A DNA stretch of 64,000 nt from Lithobates sylvaticus. Lineage: Eukaryota > Chordata > Amphibia > Anura > Ranidae. The first letter of the stretch is position 1. Every line of letters begins with the position of its first letter. The DNA lies in the NCBI GenBank assembly GCA_028564925.1, contig CM053026.1:643415844-643479843 (forward strand), given 5' to 3'. The position numbers were made by a program, and so were the translations under genes. This document shows positions 45,759 through 58,439 of the stretch, one piece after another. The notes beneath the pieces are model-generated. The model saw only the letters and a program-made list of their open reading frames with translations. It did not search any database and was not told the origin of the DNA.

Positions 45759-46560
45759 TAGACATGTGCACACTGAAATATTTTGTTTCGGAATTTCGTT
45801 TTCGTCCGAAAAATAAATTTATTTAGTTACTCCCAAAATTCATTTTTATTTATTTAGTTTTGTTAAAAATGCATTCATCCGAAAATCCAAAATAATTAAG
45901 GTTGAATCTGTCATTGAAGGCTTATGGTGTCTGTTGAATGTTCTAAGAAGGTTTGACGGAGCAGCTAAACTGTACGACGCCGCAATCGTACATTTCTGGT
46001 CGAATGTTCCGCTTACAAGCTATAGTAGAATTCTAATGTTGTATGATACTACTAATAATTATATTTATTAATTATTATTACTAGTCAACCAACATTAGAA
46101 TTCTTCTATAGCCTATAGGTGGAGCATTTGACCATAAATGTCCGCTCGCGGCGACTGCTTCGTCAAATCTTCATGTCAAATCTTTTCTCTCTATGTTGAA
46201 TAATCTTGAACTAATAGAGTTAGGTTAGGCACATTCAACCTTTTTTGCTATTGTCTCTATAATGTCGAATCTTTTCTCTCTATGTCAAATCTTTTCTCTC
46301 TATGTAGAATAATCTTGAACTAATAAAGCTAAGGTTAGGCACATTCGACCACAGGTTCGATGGACACAGGTCACTATTGTCAGCGTCATGTCGAATCTCC
46401 TATCGAACTGTTGCAACGAAAATGAAAATAAAGCATTTGTTTATGTAAGATATTTCAGTTTTCGGATTCTGCACGTTCGTTATCGTTTGTTAAAACGATA
46501 ACAAAAATACCTGAAATTCGGACGGAAATGCATTCGGACGAAAACGAATGCACATGTCTA
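45759..46560. mobile_element. hAT-type MITE, 802 bp, with 8-bp target duplication
   Basis: Inverted ends TAGACATGTGCAC and TGCACATGTCTA are flanked by ATGCCTAA on both sides (45751-45758 and 46561-46568). An 8-bp duplication is diagnostic of hAT transposases. The interior has subterminal TTCGTTTTCGTCCGA/TCGGACGAAAACGAA inverted repeats and a palindrome around ATTAGAATTCT. It is non-coding. It interrupts the palindrome of the second Harbinger copy and so inserted after it. Confidence 0.88.
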
Positions 46561-46794
46561 ATGCCTAATGTCAACATGTGCTAGTTCCCATCATGGGGGA
46601 TCAAAGGACGTGTTTTGGGGTGCAACCCCTTCCTCTCATCTACGTAAGTTGCGAGGAAGGGGTTGCACCCCCAAAACACGTACATTGATATCCCGTGATG
46701 GCAGATAGCACATGTTGACACACTGTTTGCATCTTCAAAATTTGGCTTTCAAAATTTTGGAGAAAAGTTAGAAAAATAGAAAGAAATTGATAAA

Positions 46795-47835
46795 TGTGGG
46801 TGTGTTTTCAATTCTGTTTAAAACATCAATGATGTTTTTGAGTCTTTTTTTCAACATCATTGATGTCTTCCTTGATCTTCTGTAAATCCCGATTGCACAC
46901 CTTGATCTCCCCGATGAGGACTTGTGCACTTGCACTTGTGAAATGTGTTTCTTCTTCAACAACATCCACATCCAAATATGCAGGCATCCATCTATTACCT
47001 GAAGCTGTGGTCTCAGACACTCACCTGTTGTGGTCACTATTTCGTCCACTTCATAAACCTCTCCTTCCTCCACATCCTCTGGTTGTTGTTTTTGGATTCT
47101 TTAGGAGGTTGGGGGTCCCTGGGGAGCTCAGACATCCCAAGTCTTTTCTTCCCTATGTGAATAAAATAAAGGTATACTTAGCACACAGATATTTGAGGCA
47201 AGAAATAGGAATATGAAACATTGCTTGAAGTGTCGTACAATTGTCTGTTTTGGCAGAGTTCAAAGCTGAAGACATGATTTTTTGCCTTTACAAAGCTGGA
47301 ATACTTACCTTTTTTGTTAAAGTATCACACATGTAGAGACCCCTAGTATCCACTGGAGCACCTGTGTGGGACACCCTAAAAAGTTTGTTCTGGTGTCCCA
47401 CACTAGTGCTCCTGCGTCCAGATGTGTAAACAGCTGCTGAGTGTCCTCTCCTTACACTGAATCAAGTTTGCATTTCATTCTAGTTACAAACCCATCTAGA
47501 CAACAATGTACTAAACTTCTTTTAAGACAAATAGGCATGACCAAATGTAGTTAACCTACATCTGCAAAAAACATTGTATTATTGGGCGAACAAACAATGT
47601 TTACTACAAACGATTACTGTGCCAACGAACCTGTAACTTGCCATTTTAAACTGTACAACAGTAAAGAAAAGCACATGGAGCAGCATGAACATAATAAGAA
47701 GAATAGGAACACATGACAAAATACTTACTTTTTTGCAGCACTCTCTTGATTCTTCTGTACTGATCCTGCTCCCTCAATTTGAGGTCTGACCATCGTTTCC
47801 TCAGTTGATCCTTGGATCACCGTACCACAAAATTC
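46795..47835 (-). pseudogene. Harbinger Myb/SANT-like gene, decayed
   Basis: Exon 3 (about 46990-46795) reads LDVDVVEEETHFTSASAQVL and GEIKVCNRDLQKIKEDINDV. Exon 2 (about 47150-47030) keeps EEGEVYEVDEIVTTTG and its donor. Exon 1 survives only as the part around QLRKRWSDLKLREQDQYRRI (about 47835-47735) before the deletion point. The intron between exons 1 and 2 retains the GTGCTCCAGTGGATACTAG palindrome of the intact gene's intron. Confidence 0.8.
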
Positions 47836-48115
47836 TTCTGCAAGTTTTCTTTTTCACAAGTTTATCCAGCATTGCCTTCCTCTTTATTTGGTTAGGACCC
47901 ATAATAAATGGCTATTTTTTGTTCACAAATATTTGGCTATGTGTTTTACTTAAAAAAGGACAGTTTGTTTGTGAGTAGGCAGGTACATTTCAAAAATACA
48001 ATGTCAAATTAACAAGGGACACCAACACCAAACAAACTCATTGAGGTTAAAAAATACAAGATAATAGTGGTGTTGTGGTAACTTGACACACAAAACGAAA
48101 ATAAATATTATGGAG

Positions 48116-48720
48116 ATCAGTAGAAGAGATCTTGATTAAAAAAAAAAGTAGATCACTATAAAAAGAAAAAGTAGATCTTCATCAAAAAAGGAGAATCCCC
48201 ATGCCAAAAAAATAAAAAAGCCCCCCAAAATCCATACCAGACCCTTATCTAAGCATTTGACCTGGCAAGTCAGGAAAGGGGAGAGACAAGTGAGCGCCCC
48301 CCCTCCTGAGCCATACCAGGCCACATGCCTTCAACATACCCCCCCCAAAGCACCTTGTCCCTATGTTTATGGGGACAAGGGCCTCTTCCCCACAACCCTG
48401 GCCGGTAGTTGTGGGGGTCTGCCCCTTTTTTCGGGTCAGCAGCCAGCATTCATCATGAGTGATGCTGGATCTACACTGAGGGACAATTTTTTTTATTTTA
48501 GTTTTTTTTTTAAAAAGTACTTGTCAAAAGCTGGCTCCTGTGTTTATTTACACTACACCTTTTCTGGATGAATGAGTATGGGTAATATGTACCCCTATTC
48601 ATTCACATGGGGGGTGGGATCTTGGTCCAGAGTGCTTTGACGGGCAGGGCCCCTTGGCCCCAAAGCACCCCCCCATGTTGAGGGTGTGTGGCTGACCTGG
48701 CCATTTTATAGATAGGCAAC
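48116..48720 (+). repeat. Family G repeat
   Basis: From about 48180: CCCCCCAAAATCCATACCAG, CCTTATCTAAGCATTTGACC, CCTTGTCCCTATGTTTATGG, CTCTTCCCCACAACCCTGGC, then CCCCTATTCATTCACATGGG. Same family as 13471, 31200 (reverse) and 59250. Confidence 0.7.
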
Positions 48721-49589
48721 TCTTATCCTCATATTGCTTAGTGGTTCCAAATTAATAACTACTGCAGTAGGGAACAGACACCAAAGATACACTCTGCATC
48801 TTTCCAAATAACTGTTCTGCTTTATTATGATGCAATTGAAGGTTTTTATACACATGATTACGTAGGTATTACATTAATATTACAATTGTACTTTTATGGT
48901 AACAAGGGGCGTTCCATAGGCACACTAATTCTAATCAGGATTCGAAAGAATGCAAACATGTAATGAAAACATTATTAGTGCCATGTGCACAGAGAGGGCA
49001 GCGTGCAATACATACAAAATAGAATACAATTATATACAGAACGTACAAATTATCTTTACAGTCTCCTCTCTTTTTATCAATATTTTGATCACTAACCATA
49101 CTTGCTATCACCTTTAACCTGGAACCCCCACACGCTTAGGCCAAAGAGGCAAAACTCCATTGTGGAGAATATAATAGCTGAGCAGATTTTTTATTACAAA
49201 ATGACTTCTCATTGTGAAAAACAAATGATTGATAAGACATATTTACAGAGTACTGGCTGTACACACCTGTGGCCAGAATGGCCTTCTAGCTTAATTGTTG
49301 GCATGCTGACTTATCAGCATAAGTAAACACAGACAATTCTGCTTAAAATGGAAGACAAATATGACTTTGACATGGCTAAACTACTATATATATCCCTTAC
49401 AATTAAAGTAACTGAATCAAACAATACCCTAGACTGTGATCGCAAGAGGGAAACAAATCAAGCACAGAGATTTTCTTTAATTTTGTCATTTTTGCAGTGT
49501 CTGGTGTGGATCCAGGTGACCTTTCCTTCAAGTTTTGCACAACTGTATATGAAATAGATGCTGTATTGAGTCTCCAAACATTTCCTTAT
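48721..49589. other. Unassigned DNA
   Basis: No gene or clear repeat ends. The complementary strand contains an AATAAAGCAGAACAG word near 48820, which could belong to an old retroelement terminus, but flanking evidence is lacking. Confidence 0.35.
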
Positions 49590-50076
49590 ATAAAATTGCA
49601 GTCACGATAAAAATCACAGATCGCTGCCATTACTGTTAAAAAAGCAAAAATTAAGAATAAAAAATGCCATAAATATATCCCCTATTTTGTAGTCGCTATA
49701 ACTTTTGTGAAACCCAATCAATATACACTTATTGCCATTTTTTTTTACCAAAAATATATGTAGAATACATATCGGCCTAAACTGTGTAAGAAATTTGTTT
49801 TTTATGTTTTTTGGGGATATTTATTACACCATAAAAAGTATTGCTATTTTTCAAAATTGGTGTTTTTTTTTTGTTTATAGTGCAAAAAATTAAAACCACA
49901 GAGATGATCAAATACCACCAGAAGAAATCTCTATTTGTGGGGAAAAAAAGACGTCAATTTTGTTTGGGTACAACGTCACACGCCGGTGCAATTGTCAGCT
50001 AAAGCAACGCAGGGCCGAATTGCAAAAAAATGCTCTGGTCAGGAAGGGGGTTAATCCTTCCGGGCTGAAGTGGTTA
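49590..50076. repeat. Family A repeat, 3' two-thirds
   Basis: Starts within the CACGATAAAAATCACAGATC part and ends CGGGCTGAAGTGGTTAA. The GC-rich 5' third is missing. Confidence 0.75.
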
Positions 50077-50299
50077 ACAACCAGCTATTTACACTGTTTT
50101 GGTAATGATGCTGGCAACCGATGGTGGTAAATTACCGTAGGCGTTTAAGCTAAAATACCAAATGACTTCATAAAATAGCACATTTAATAATTTAGTAGTA
50201 TTTTTTTGTGAAAGCAACATTTTTTCTTTTTTTTTAAATGCTGAGCGGTATTTTACTGTATTTCTTAAGGTGGTAGATACCGCTTTGTGAACAGAGCCC
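50077..50299. other. Short unassigned AT-rich stretch
   Basis: No gene. Shares no recognised repeat with neighbours. Confidence 0.35.
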
Positions 50300-51515
50300 A
50301 TTGTCTTGGAGGGATATAATAAGATTCAGAAGCTGGTGATAAATGAATCTAGGAGGGAAACACAATTTAAGATCATCCACAGAGCACATATTTCTTTCTT
50401 ATCGACAAACGGCACATCACCAGCTGCCACCTGCCCTCTGTGCAACACTAACCACCACTCTTGTCTCTTGTCATATCCCTCCATCTTGACATTTTGGGAC
50501 CAAGTACTGGCATATACGGTATATACGGAGTAACCAACTATCAGATCCAAAAATATCTGCTTTTTCTACTGTTTGACAGTAACAAACATCTGAAAGAAAA
50601 CATACTGAAGACATCTGAAAGAAGCCATCCCCATCAAATCATTCCCTGCATCTATTACCTTTTGTACCACCACCCCCTTCCTTTAGAATGTAAGCTCTGC
50701 GAGCAGGGCCCTCCTGTCCCTTCTGTATTGAACTGTACTGTAATTGTGCTGTCCCCCTCTACATTGTAAAGCGCTGCATAAAGAAATGGAGCACACACTG
50801 TCACGGATATAAATAAGGACCTGGAGCTCTTATTATATAGAGAAAAGCTGGACATGGAATTACAAAATCGTACATCATCTAAGAGATTCGCTACTAGGTG
50901 GCAAGACTTCATAGACATCAACATCTCAGCATCTGAGAAATCACTGGTATGCTAATACAAAAGCAATCACCGTTTTATAGTCCAGCCTATTACAATTGGG
51001 ACCTTCTTCACTACCCTGCCCTTGTAAACACTACCAAACCATGGGCATCTTGTGGCAGTTCCTGACCTTTGACATTTTTTATGTTGCACTTAAGCAAGAC
51101 CTCCCATGCCTGGTTATCAGGCTTCTTTAGTTGATAACTGTTCCAAACCTCTTTAATTCTTTTTCCTTTTCTTTTTGTATTCAATGTTATTCAGGAGCTT
51201 TAGCTGCATTTACAAATCTGAGTCAGTATTAAGGTGGGCACCTTGAGCCTTTGTTTACTGTTTTATTATTTTGGGGGCATAGCCTCAAGGGATTCTCCAT
51301 CCATGGTGTCAGTTTGTAGTCACCAGTAAAGCCATCTTGTAGTGGTATGTAATAGATACAGGAACAGTACCGGAATGTCATAACCATGCTACTACCTCTC
51401 TTGACTTTGAATACTATACTCTTTTGGGAATGTAAATTCTATATAGTGTATCTCCTTGTACTATTGTTTATCTATTTGCATTTTTTGTGAACATGCAATA
51501 AAACAAAAAAACAAA
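50300..51515 (+). mobile_element. L1/Tx1-like LINE, 3' fragment with A-rich end
   Basis: The tail of ORF2 is readable: KIQKLVINESRRETQFKIIH, RAHISFLS and the zinc-knuckle-like ATCPLCNTNHHSCL (50330-50470). After an inserted repeat come frames equivalent to the last residues (about 50790-50950). A long 3' untranslated stretch ends AATAAAACAAAAAAACAAAC at about 51515, a typical L1 tail. The coding part has several frame changes and is 5' truncated. Confidence 0.75.
50668..50785. repeat. Anuran short interspersed repeat
   Basis: GAATGTAAGCTCTGCGAGCA through TTGTAAAGCGCTGCATAAA is a motif set I know from many frog genomic and UTR sequences. It interrupts the LINE fragment. Confidence 0.6.
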
Positions 51516-51539
51516 CGGGTGAGAAATAGTAGAGAATAT

Positions 51540-52200
51540 AATACAGAACCTTGTCACATACTGTAGTTACATAGTTAGTTTGGTTAAAAAAGTTCACAAA
51601 TCCATCTAGTTTAACCAATAGAAGGGGAAAAAATACAATCCTTTACCCATAGTTGATCCAAGGAAAAAAAAAAAACAGCAAAGCATGATCCAATTTACTC
51701 CAGCAGGGGGAAAATATTCCTTTCCAATCCCTCAAGGGGCAATCAGATGTTCCCTGGATTAACTTTACCTATAAATAATAGTGTTCAGCTATATTATGTG
51801 TATCTAGGAAGGAATCCAGGCCTCTCTTAAAACAATCTATTGAGCTGGCCAGTCCCACCTCCTGAGGGAGTCTACTCCACATTTTCACAGCTCTTAATGT
51901 GAAGAAGCCTTTCGATATTTGGAGCTTAAATCTCTTTTCCTCCAGACGTAAAGAGTGCCCGCTTGTCCTCTTTGATGACATTAAAGTGAATAACTCAACA
52001 CCAAGTTCACTATATGGACCACTTATTTACATGTTGATTATATCCCCCCTTAATTTCCTCTTCTCAAGAGAGAATACATTCAGTTCCTCGAATCTCTTCT
52101 CATAGCTGAGCTCCTCCATGCCTCTTATCAGTTTGGTTGCCCTTCTCTGCAATTTCTCCAGTTCCCGCAATATAATTTTTATGAACTGGTGCCCATAACT
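51540..52200 (-). mobile_element. CR1-like LINE, 3' fragment (minus strand)
   Basis: The minus-strand frame reads RTSGHSLRLEEKRFKLQISK and GFFTLRAVKMWSRLPQEVGL, then SSIDCFKRGLDSF, the conserved C-terminal part of CR1 proteins. Upstream on the same strand (52200-52000) lies the [18 protein letters not shown]-type region. The 3' end is near 51545 with the ATGTAACTACAG-like repeat. Short in-frame breaks are present. It is a different CR1 subfamily from 34710-35577. Confidence 0.82.
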
Positions 52201-54037
52201 GTCACGTTACACTGACACAGGTATCATTTACAGGAACCAAAGTATCTACTTACCAGTTTAATAATATCAAACATGTTGTCCCATTTATTTACATTCATAC
52301 CTGTCCATGAATAAACAGGCTGATGCTTTGGGAACAGAAACATCTATTTTCTTGCTCCCCTTTTAAAGTAGACACCAAGTGATGTAGGATACAATCTATT
52401 ATCAGATAACTGGCAAGTATACATACTGGCAGGCCTCCAGATCTGGAACTAAAAAGAAGGCAAGAAGGTTGTAATCCTTATGCCCATGGCTGCATGTGCA
52501 ATGTAGATTATGACCATTTTTCTGTTCAGATATACAACCAGAATTTATGTTATATGACCTCATGTGCCATGGAATTGAGACCTAAGTGCATCACTGACAC
52601 AGACATTTTTTTTTTATTCTCTTTTGTTTTAAAATAAATGTTATTAACGTTTAACAGGTATACAGAATTCACTGTCAGAAAATACAAAGACTAATCGGTA
52701 AAAGAAAATGGTGAGAAATATTCAGAGCATATAGCAATGAGTGATCTGTTAGTCAACATCTAGACAGTTTCTGGACACATGTGGTAGACATTGAACAATC
52801 ATGTCCAAATATGACCGCTTCCCTGTGTAGGTGGATTGGCTGTTGTGTATGTGGTAGTGAGCTTTCTTCTATGTTTTTCCGTGTTGGGGGGTAGAGGTAA
52901 TGGCGGGTCATGGGCTCTGAGCGGAAGAAAGATGTACACCGAAGTCAGCCGCCTCTGCACCCAGTCACCCCTAAAGGGAGCAAACTGAGACCGGGCGGGG
53001 GCTGAGGGAATGTGTTCATGTAATTTTTTAATACCTTTTAGTCCCTATTACTCCCTGGTCAACATTTTTCTAACTGAATATCAGGTTACTGATATGATAT
53101 TTTATATACAGCATGTTATACAACATTAGAATGACAGAAATGTCTATAGCATAGCTCATAGTTTAAACATTGCATTAGTCCATGCATTGTATCATTTATT
53201 TTTCCAAATGAAAAACCGTTCTTCCATTTTTTATAAAATCTATGTGATCAGTATATTTAAAACAAATTTTGACATTTGAAATAAAACTTTGAATTTAACT
53301 TTGATATGATTTTCCTAGCAACAGAATCTACCATGTGTTACCATGAGTTTGATGCTGCCGAAGAGACAAAATATAGTGCATGACAAGTCATAATTAGTAA
53401 AAAAGTTGCAATGATCACAGCAGCACAATAACTTCTTTTACTTCAGCATGCTGAGGTTAGCAATAGTTACGCAGATGGAACATTTTCTATCTCTCTTTTA
53501 AACATAAAGCCTAATGGAATGTGAAATGTGCAGTTCTGCTGAAAATGCAGTTTGGGTTATTTAATGCCTGTAAATCAACATGATGCATTCTCTCTCTACA
53601 TGGTGGGCATGGCCTACTTCGATCAAAGTTTGGCTTGGGAAACTATTAGAAGAACATGCAGCAAGTGTAAACAGACAAAATGAAGGAGAAAATGAGTCAT
53701 TTCCAGAAACCACAACTGGGTTGCATCTAGAGGTGATCATTTCATCACTTCTGTTGCCTTGAATATGTGATTTGGCCAGCATGGCTTAGCCGTATTCTTG
53801 GTTGGATGTAAACAAAAATCAGTCCATTTAAATAGCTTTTAAGCAATGCTATATTCCTGCCATTTCAATGTCTGTCTTTTCCCCTAGCTCTCAGTATTCA
53901 TTATTCTCTCATATCTTCTTTATTTTAGCAAATTAATGTTTTTTTTTTTTTTTTGTTTTTGGACAAACATGTAAAGAGTTCAGCTTAATGTAGAAAATGT
54001 GTAAATGTTGTTCATATGTTTCAATGTTTCATCCTTA
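52201..54037. other. Unassigned DNA
   Basis: 1.8 kb without a recognised gene. 52590-53000 ends in a GC-rich patch (GACCGGGCGGGGGCTGAGG near 52991) and may be a LINE 3' end. 53000-53950 looks single-copy. Confidence 0.35.
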
Positions 54038-54897
54038 ACCGATTCCCGGCTGCCTCACGCACATATACTGCGGCAGAAGGGCACATACAGGCAGAATCAC
54101 GTACCTGTACATTGCCCTTTAAGAGGCGGCTTGCGGCGGCGTAAACAAGCATTTCCCTGTTCTGCCTATTGACACTGTCACTGATTACCGCTCCCTGTAA
54201 TCGGGAGCGGTGATCAGTGTTGTGTCATACACAGCCCCTCCCCCCCACAGTTAGACTCACTCCCTAGGACACGCTTAACCCCTACAGCACCACCTAGTGG
54301 TTAACCCCTTCACTGCCAGTCACATTTACACAGTAATCAATGCATTTTTAATTGTACTGATCGCTGTATAAATGTGAATGGTCCCAAAATCGCGCCAAAA
54401 GTGTCTGATCTGTCCACCATAATCGCAGTTACGATAAAAATCTCTGAGTGCCGCCATTACTAATAAAAAAAAATATTAATAAAAATGCCATAAAACTATC
54501 CCCTATTTTGTAGATGCTATAGCTCTTGCGCAAACCAATCAATACATGCTTATTGCAATTTTTTTACCAAAAATACGTAGAAGAATACGTATCGGCCTAA
54601 ACTGAGGAAAAAAAAAATTATATATTTTTTGGGTATATTTATTATAGCAAAAAGTAAAAAAGAATGCGTTGTTTTCAAAATTGTCACTATTTATTTGTTT
54701 AATAAATAAAAATAAAAACCACAGAGATGATCAAATACCACCAAAAGAAAGCTCTATTTGTGGGAAAAAAGGACGTAAATTTTGTTTGGGAGCCACGTTG
54801 CGCGACCGCACGATTGTCAGTTAAAGCGCTGTAGTGCCGAATCGCAAAAAGTGCTCTAGTCTTTGGCCAGCCAAATGGTCCAGGGCTTAAGTGGTTT
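54038..54897. repeat. Family A repeat, full copy
   Basis: Starts TTAACCGATTCCCGGCTGCC and ends GGGCTTAAGTGGTTTA. Contains the GC-rich palindromic third (54090-54250), the ATGGTCCCAAAATCGC segment and GATCAAATACCACCAAAAG. Confidence 0.8.
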
Positions 54898-55439
54898 ATG
54901 TGTACAAGGGGTTTTAAATGTGCTGATTGCATGTATTTTTTCTGCTTTGCGATGTTACCCAGTTTTTGTGCCTTATGCCTTGAACACACAATGAGAATAT
55001 CAGACGGATGATCATCCATTTTTTTGCATGCTAGTCTCATATTGAAAATGAAGGAGTTACGAAAATTCTCGTACAACTTCGGAAGTGATGTAATGTATTG
55101 TATTGTAAGGGTATATTTCCACTATCCGCACTAAAAAAGGGCGGGAAAAAAAAAAAAACATGCAAATATTACACACTTCAGATAGCAGCCTTGAGTAACT
55201 TTGGGTTAGTGTTATGTATTCAGCAATGAATTTAGAATACAAGATAGTTTTGGAGATGAAAGCTGTGAATGAGGGTGAGCTTCAAGTTTGGGTCCATGTT
55301 TGCACTGACATTTACAAAGAAAAAAGTTGGTTTAAAATGAATGACAGCTCCCGATTACGTCATTCTGTTCGTAAAAAAAAAAAAAAAAAGCAGCTGGGGA
55401 TTCCATTCCTTTATACAATACCCTTATCTTAGATGACGG
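54898..55439. other. Unassigned DNA with A-runs
   Basis: No gene. A-runs at about 55147-55158 and 55374-55389. Confidence 0.35.
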
Positions 55440-56640
55440 TTTGGTATAGATATTATTAGGGGACCCCTACAAAATAAAGAGCATGAGGTTCCTCCATTTC
55501 ATACCAGGCCCTTCGGACCCTTTTATCAAAGACGTCACCTGGGAGACACTGCCCCTTTGAATATATGAGCTGTCGTTTGTCAGACACTTAATTTGGTGGT
55601 AGTGAAGTGATGTGAAAATATGTGGTTAGTGTTTTTTATTATTCCGATGGGTCGACAGGCATAGGACATCATGATTGGTGTAGGTCTACTGTACTTAGCT
55701 GGATGATGTGAGTGACAGAAGGCATGCACATGGGGAAAGGGTCTGGAATGGGGGCAATCCATGCCATTTTGTTTTTGCATTGGGCCCGCCTCAAAATTCA
55801 TGTCAAACCTGAAAGGCCTATGATTTTTTTTTTCATTTAACTATTCCCGGCTCCTTTGTTTACATGGCCTGGCAAGAGAATAGGACCTGGTGACATCACT
55901 GGTTGTTAAGGACTTGGCAGTGCCTGACCCTGCCAGCATCCTTAACAACTATTGACTGCTGGAAAATGTCATGTATAATAGCAGAAGTATATATATATAT
56001 ATATTGATATTATACATGATGTGTGACTCCTGTCGAATGGTAAATTATTAGTCCAAACTTGTGTGAACTTTAAAGCGATTGTAAAGGATCACCTTGTATA
56101 ATGACCCATTCAGTTTAAAATAGAAATGAAAAGCAAAACATGTTTGTATAGAAATAAAAAAAAACATTATAAATACCTTTTTCACTTTTTTTTAAGTGAT
56201 CACATTCCCTCTGTTCTCAGATGCATAAGAGCTGGGGCAGGATAAGCAGCAGCACACTGAGCTTCCCAGTGAATGGTTGAGCATGTCAGGACAAGTCTGA
56301 TCATTGGAGGAGAGCACCCTGAGTCCCCAGCATAGCTAGGTACCCTCCAGTGTTGAGGCATGTGGTCTAGTATGGTTCAAGAGGGGGTGTATGCTTGCTT
56401 CCCCTCGTTTTCCAGGCCAGCCAGGCTGAAGTCTTAGATAAGGGTCTGGTATGGACTTTGGGAACACCCTACACTTTTTTCCATGAGTTTTTCCCTCAAA
56501 ATCCATACCAGAGCCTTATCAAGGATAATAGTCTAGTATGGATTTTGGGGGGACCCCATGCATTTTTTCCAATCAAAATTCATACCAGACTCTTATTCAG
56601 ACATGCAGCTGGGGTGTCCAGGAAATCAGGGCAACAAGAA
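55440..56640 (+). repeat. Fragments of family G and other frog repeats
   Basis: GGGGACCCCTAC and CCAGGCCCTTCGGACC at 55460-55530 and GGTCTGGTATGGACTTTGG (56442) with two more TATGGATTTTGGGGGG-type iterations mark family G. 56060-56330 resembles another common ranid unit (TTTAAAGCGATTGTAAAGG start). A TA tract lies at about 55989-56003. Confidence 0.55.
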
Positions 56641-56756
56641 CGCACCCCATCTCCCCTAGCCACATACGTGAAGCAAAAAAGAAAACACATTCCTCAAACC
56701 CACAATCCAATTTCTGTAGCCTCAGTAGTTCCTATTTAAAACCTAAACTTCAAATA

Positions 56757-57358
56757 CCGTATTTATCGGCGTATAACACGCACCTTTTTCCCCTTAAAAG
56801 CAGGGGAAAATCGGGGGTGCATGTTATACGCCGATCCCCCGCAGTTTGGAAGCTTTTCCGATCGTTGGGAAGCTTTTCTGCCGCTCTCGGCAGCGATCGG
56901 GCATCTTCGGCCGTTCTCGGCTATCTTCGGCCGTTCTCGGCGGCTTTCGGAAAGCCCGAATACCCGAAAGCCGGCCGAGAACTACTGAACGCCGCCGAGA
57001 TACACAGGACATCCGCTCTGTATCTCGGCGGCGTCATTTAAAAAAAAAAAAAAGACACTGACAAGGCTGCAATTGACACGGAAGGCTGCAAATGACACGG
57101 AAGGCCGCAAATGACACACAATCCTGCAAATGGTACACAATCCTGCAAATGGCACACAATCCTGCAAATGGCACACAATCCTGCAAATGACAGACAAGGC
57201 TGCAATGGAAGGCTGCAAATGAATGACAGGGCTGCAATGCAAGGCTGCAAATGACACTGACAAGGCTTCCCTCCTAAAAGTTTTTTTCTTTTAAATTCCC
57301 TCCTAAACTTGGGGTGCATGTTATACGCCAGTGTGTGTTATACGCCAAAAAAATACGG
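56757..57358. mobile_element. MITE with CCGTATTT termini, TA duplication
   Basis: Left end CCGTATTTATCGGCGTATAA and right end TATACGCCAAAAAAATACGG are inverted, between TA at 56755-56756 and 57359-57360. The interior has GCATGTTATACGCC inverted pairs, a CGCCGAGATACACAGG/CTGTATCTCGGCG hairpin (56990-57030), TTCGGCCGTTCTCGGC iterations and about ten 20-bp units of the GGCTGCAAATGACACGGAA type (57060-57260). It resembles 11518-12343 in design but not in internal sequence. Confidence 0.82.
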
Positions 57359-57360
57359 TA

Positions 57361-58439
57361 TATGTTTTTTAGTTAAAATTGGTTAGCTTCAGGGCAGTAA
57401 CTGAGCACTTGAATAGGAGCAAATTGGAAGAGTTCTGCAGTGTAGGCCTCTTTTAACATAACAAGCTGCAAAAGCCCCATTGTGGTTAGCATACTATGCC
57501 TGTAGTGTATGATCCAGGGCAAAAGTAATGCCATTTGGAGTTATGCACCAAATCGCTAGGTGGTAGCAGCACGCTAATGAGAAAAGCCAGCAGCAAAATC
57601 CCCACACATTTTGTTGGGACAAGGTCTTTGAGCACCCAAGGTGAAAAGGCCAAAGCACAGTCCCCCACCAGGAGCTTTGAGAATTCAGCAGCATACATTT
57701 CATGCCCTTTTTGGACCCCCTCCACCAGCTTATGACATGCACTGCCTCACAGAGGCAGGTACGCTGAGGCAAATTTTTGCCCAGATGGCAATACAATCCC
57801 TCCACCAGGTGGACCATGGTCCTTCCTTATGACCACAGGCAATGAGAGTCATGGTCCTTCCTTATGACCACAGGCAAGTAGTCCAGCAAGCATGCATAGA
57901 AACAGAATACTACCTTCAAAGAATTCTGGGCAAAAAAGAAGGTGTCTGGGGGTCCAGCCCTGTGTCCTGGGATTTGGTGCCGGTGTCAGCCTGGTTACCT
58001 CTCCTCCTTCTCCTTAGTTCCCTTAGACGGTCACTCCTCAGAGCCAATAATCTCCCTCAAGTGCTCCAGAGCCTAAATATCTGGCATGTTTTTGGGACAC
58101 AGGGTCATAGACTATGAAGGTTCTTTAAGTAACAGGCGTAACTTATAAGATGTGAGGGTGTAAAGTTGCCACCATTCCTACAAAGCATACAAATTCTATA
58201 GAAAATCCTCTAATGGGACTTGAAGGCAACCAAAGTCAAGTATAAATCTCATCTTGCCTGTTCCTTGGAGTACAACTCCTATAGAAAGTTCTCTAATGGA
58301 GCTTTAAGGGCAAACAAAGTCAAGTAAAAACAAGCAAGCAAACACAATCAAATAAATTCTGATTCACAATTAGTCTGTAGACTGGGATATCAAATGGGTT
58401 TTTAAATCTTTGCATTTCACATTTCTTATTCAGGGATAA
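57361..58439. other. Unassigned DNA with a 30-bp local duplication
   Basis: CATGGTCCTTCCTTATGACC is present twice in tandem (about 57816-57875). About 58190-58330 holds two diverged copies of a CTAATGG..GCAA..AAAGTCAAGTA unit about 80 bp apart. No gene. Confidence 0.4.

Larger units (their letters stand above)
42928..48115. mobile_element. Second, decayed Harbinger copy lacking the MADF gene
   Basis: Collinear, in reverse orientation, with 27030-20590 of the intact element. The order is transposase exon 1 (42928-43262), intron, exon 2 (44160-44922), the palindromic unit at 45255-45355, the intergenic palindrome, then Myb/SANT exons 3-2-1 on the minus strand. At about 47836 the sequence jumps from Myb/SANT exon 1 (equivalent to about 22797) to the inverted MADF fragment and left flank (equivalent to about 20870-20590). 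The MADF gene and divergent promoter are thus deleted. Neither terminus is present. A hAT-like MITE sits at 45759-46560. Confidence 0.85.

Noticed and set aside
48721-49589. Possible LTR-type retroelement terminus on the minus strand
   Set aside because: Only an AATAAA-containing word is suggestive; no matching second repeat, primer-binding site or coding remnant was found.
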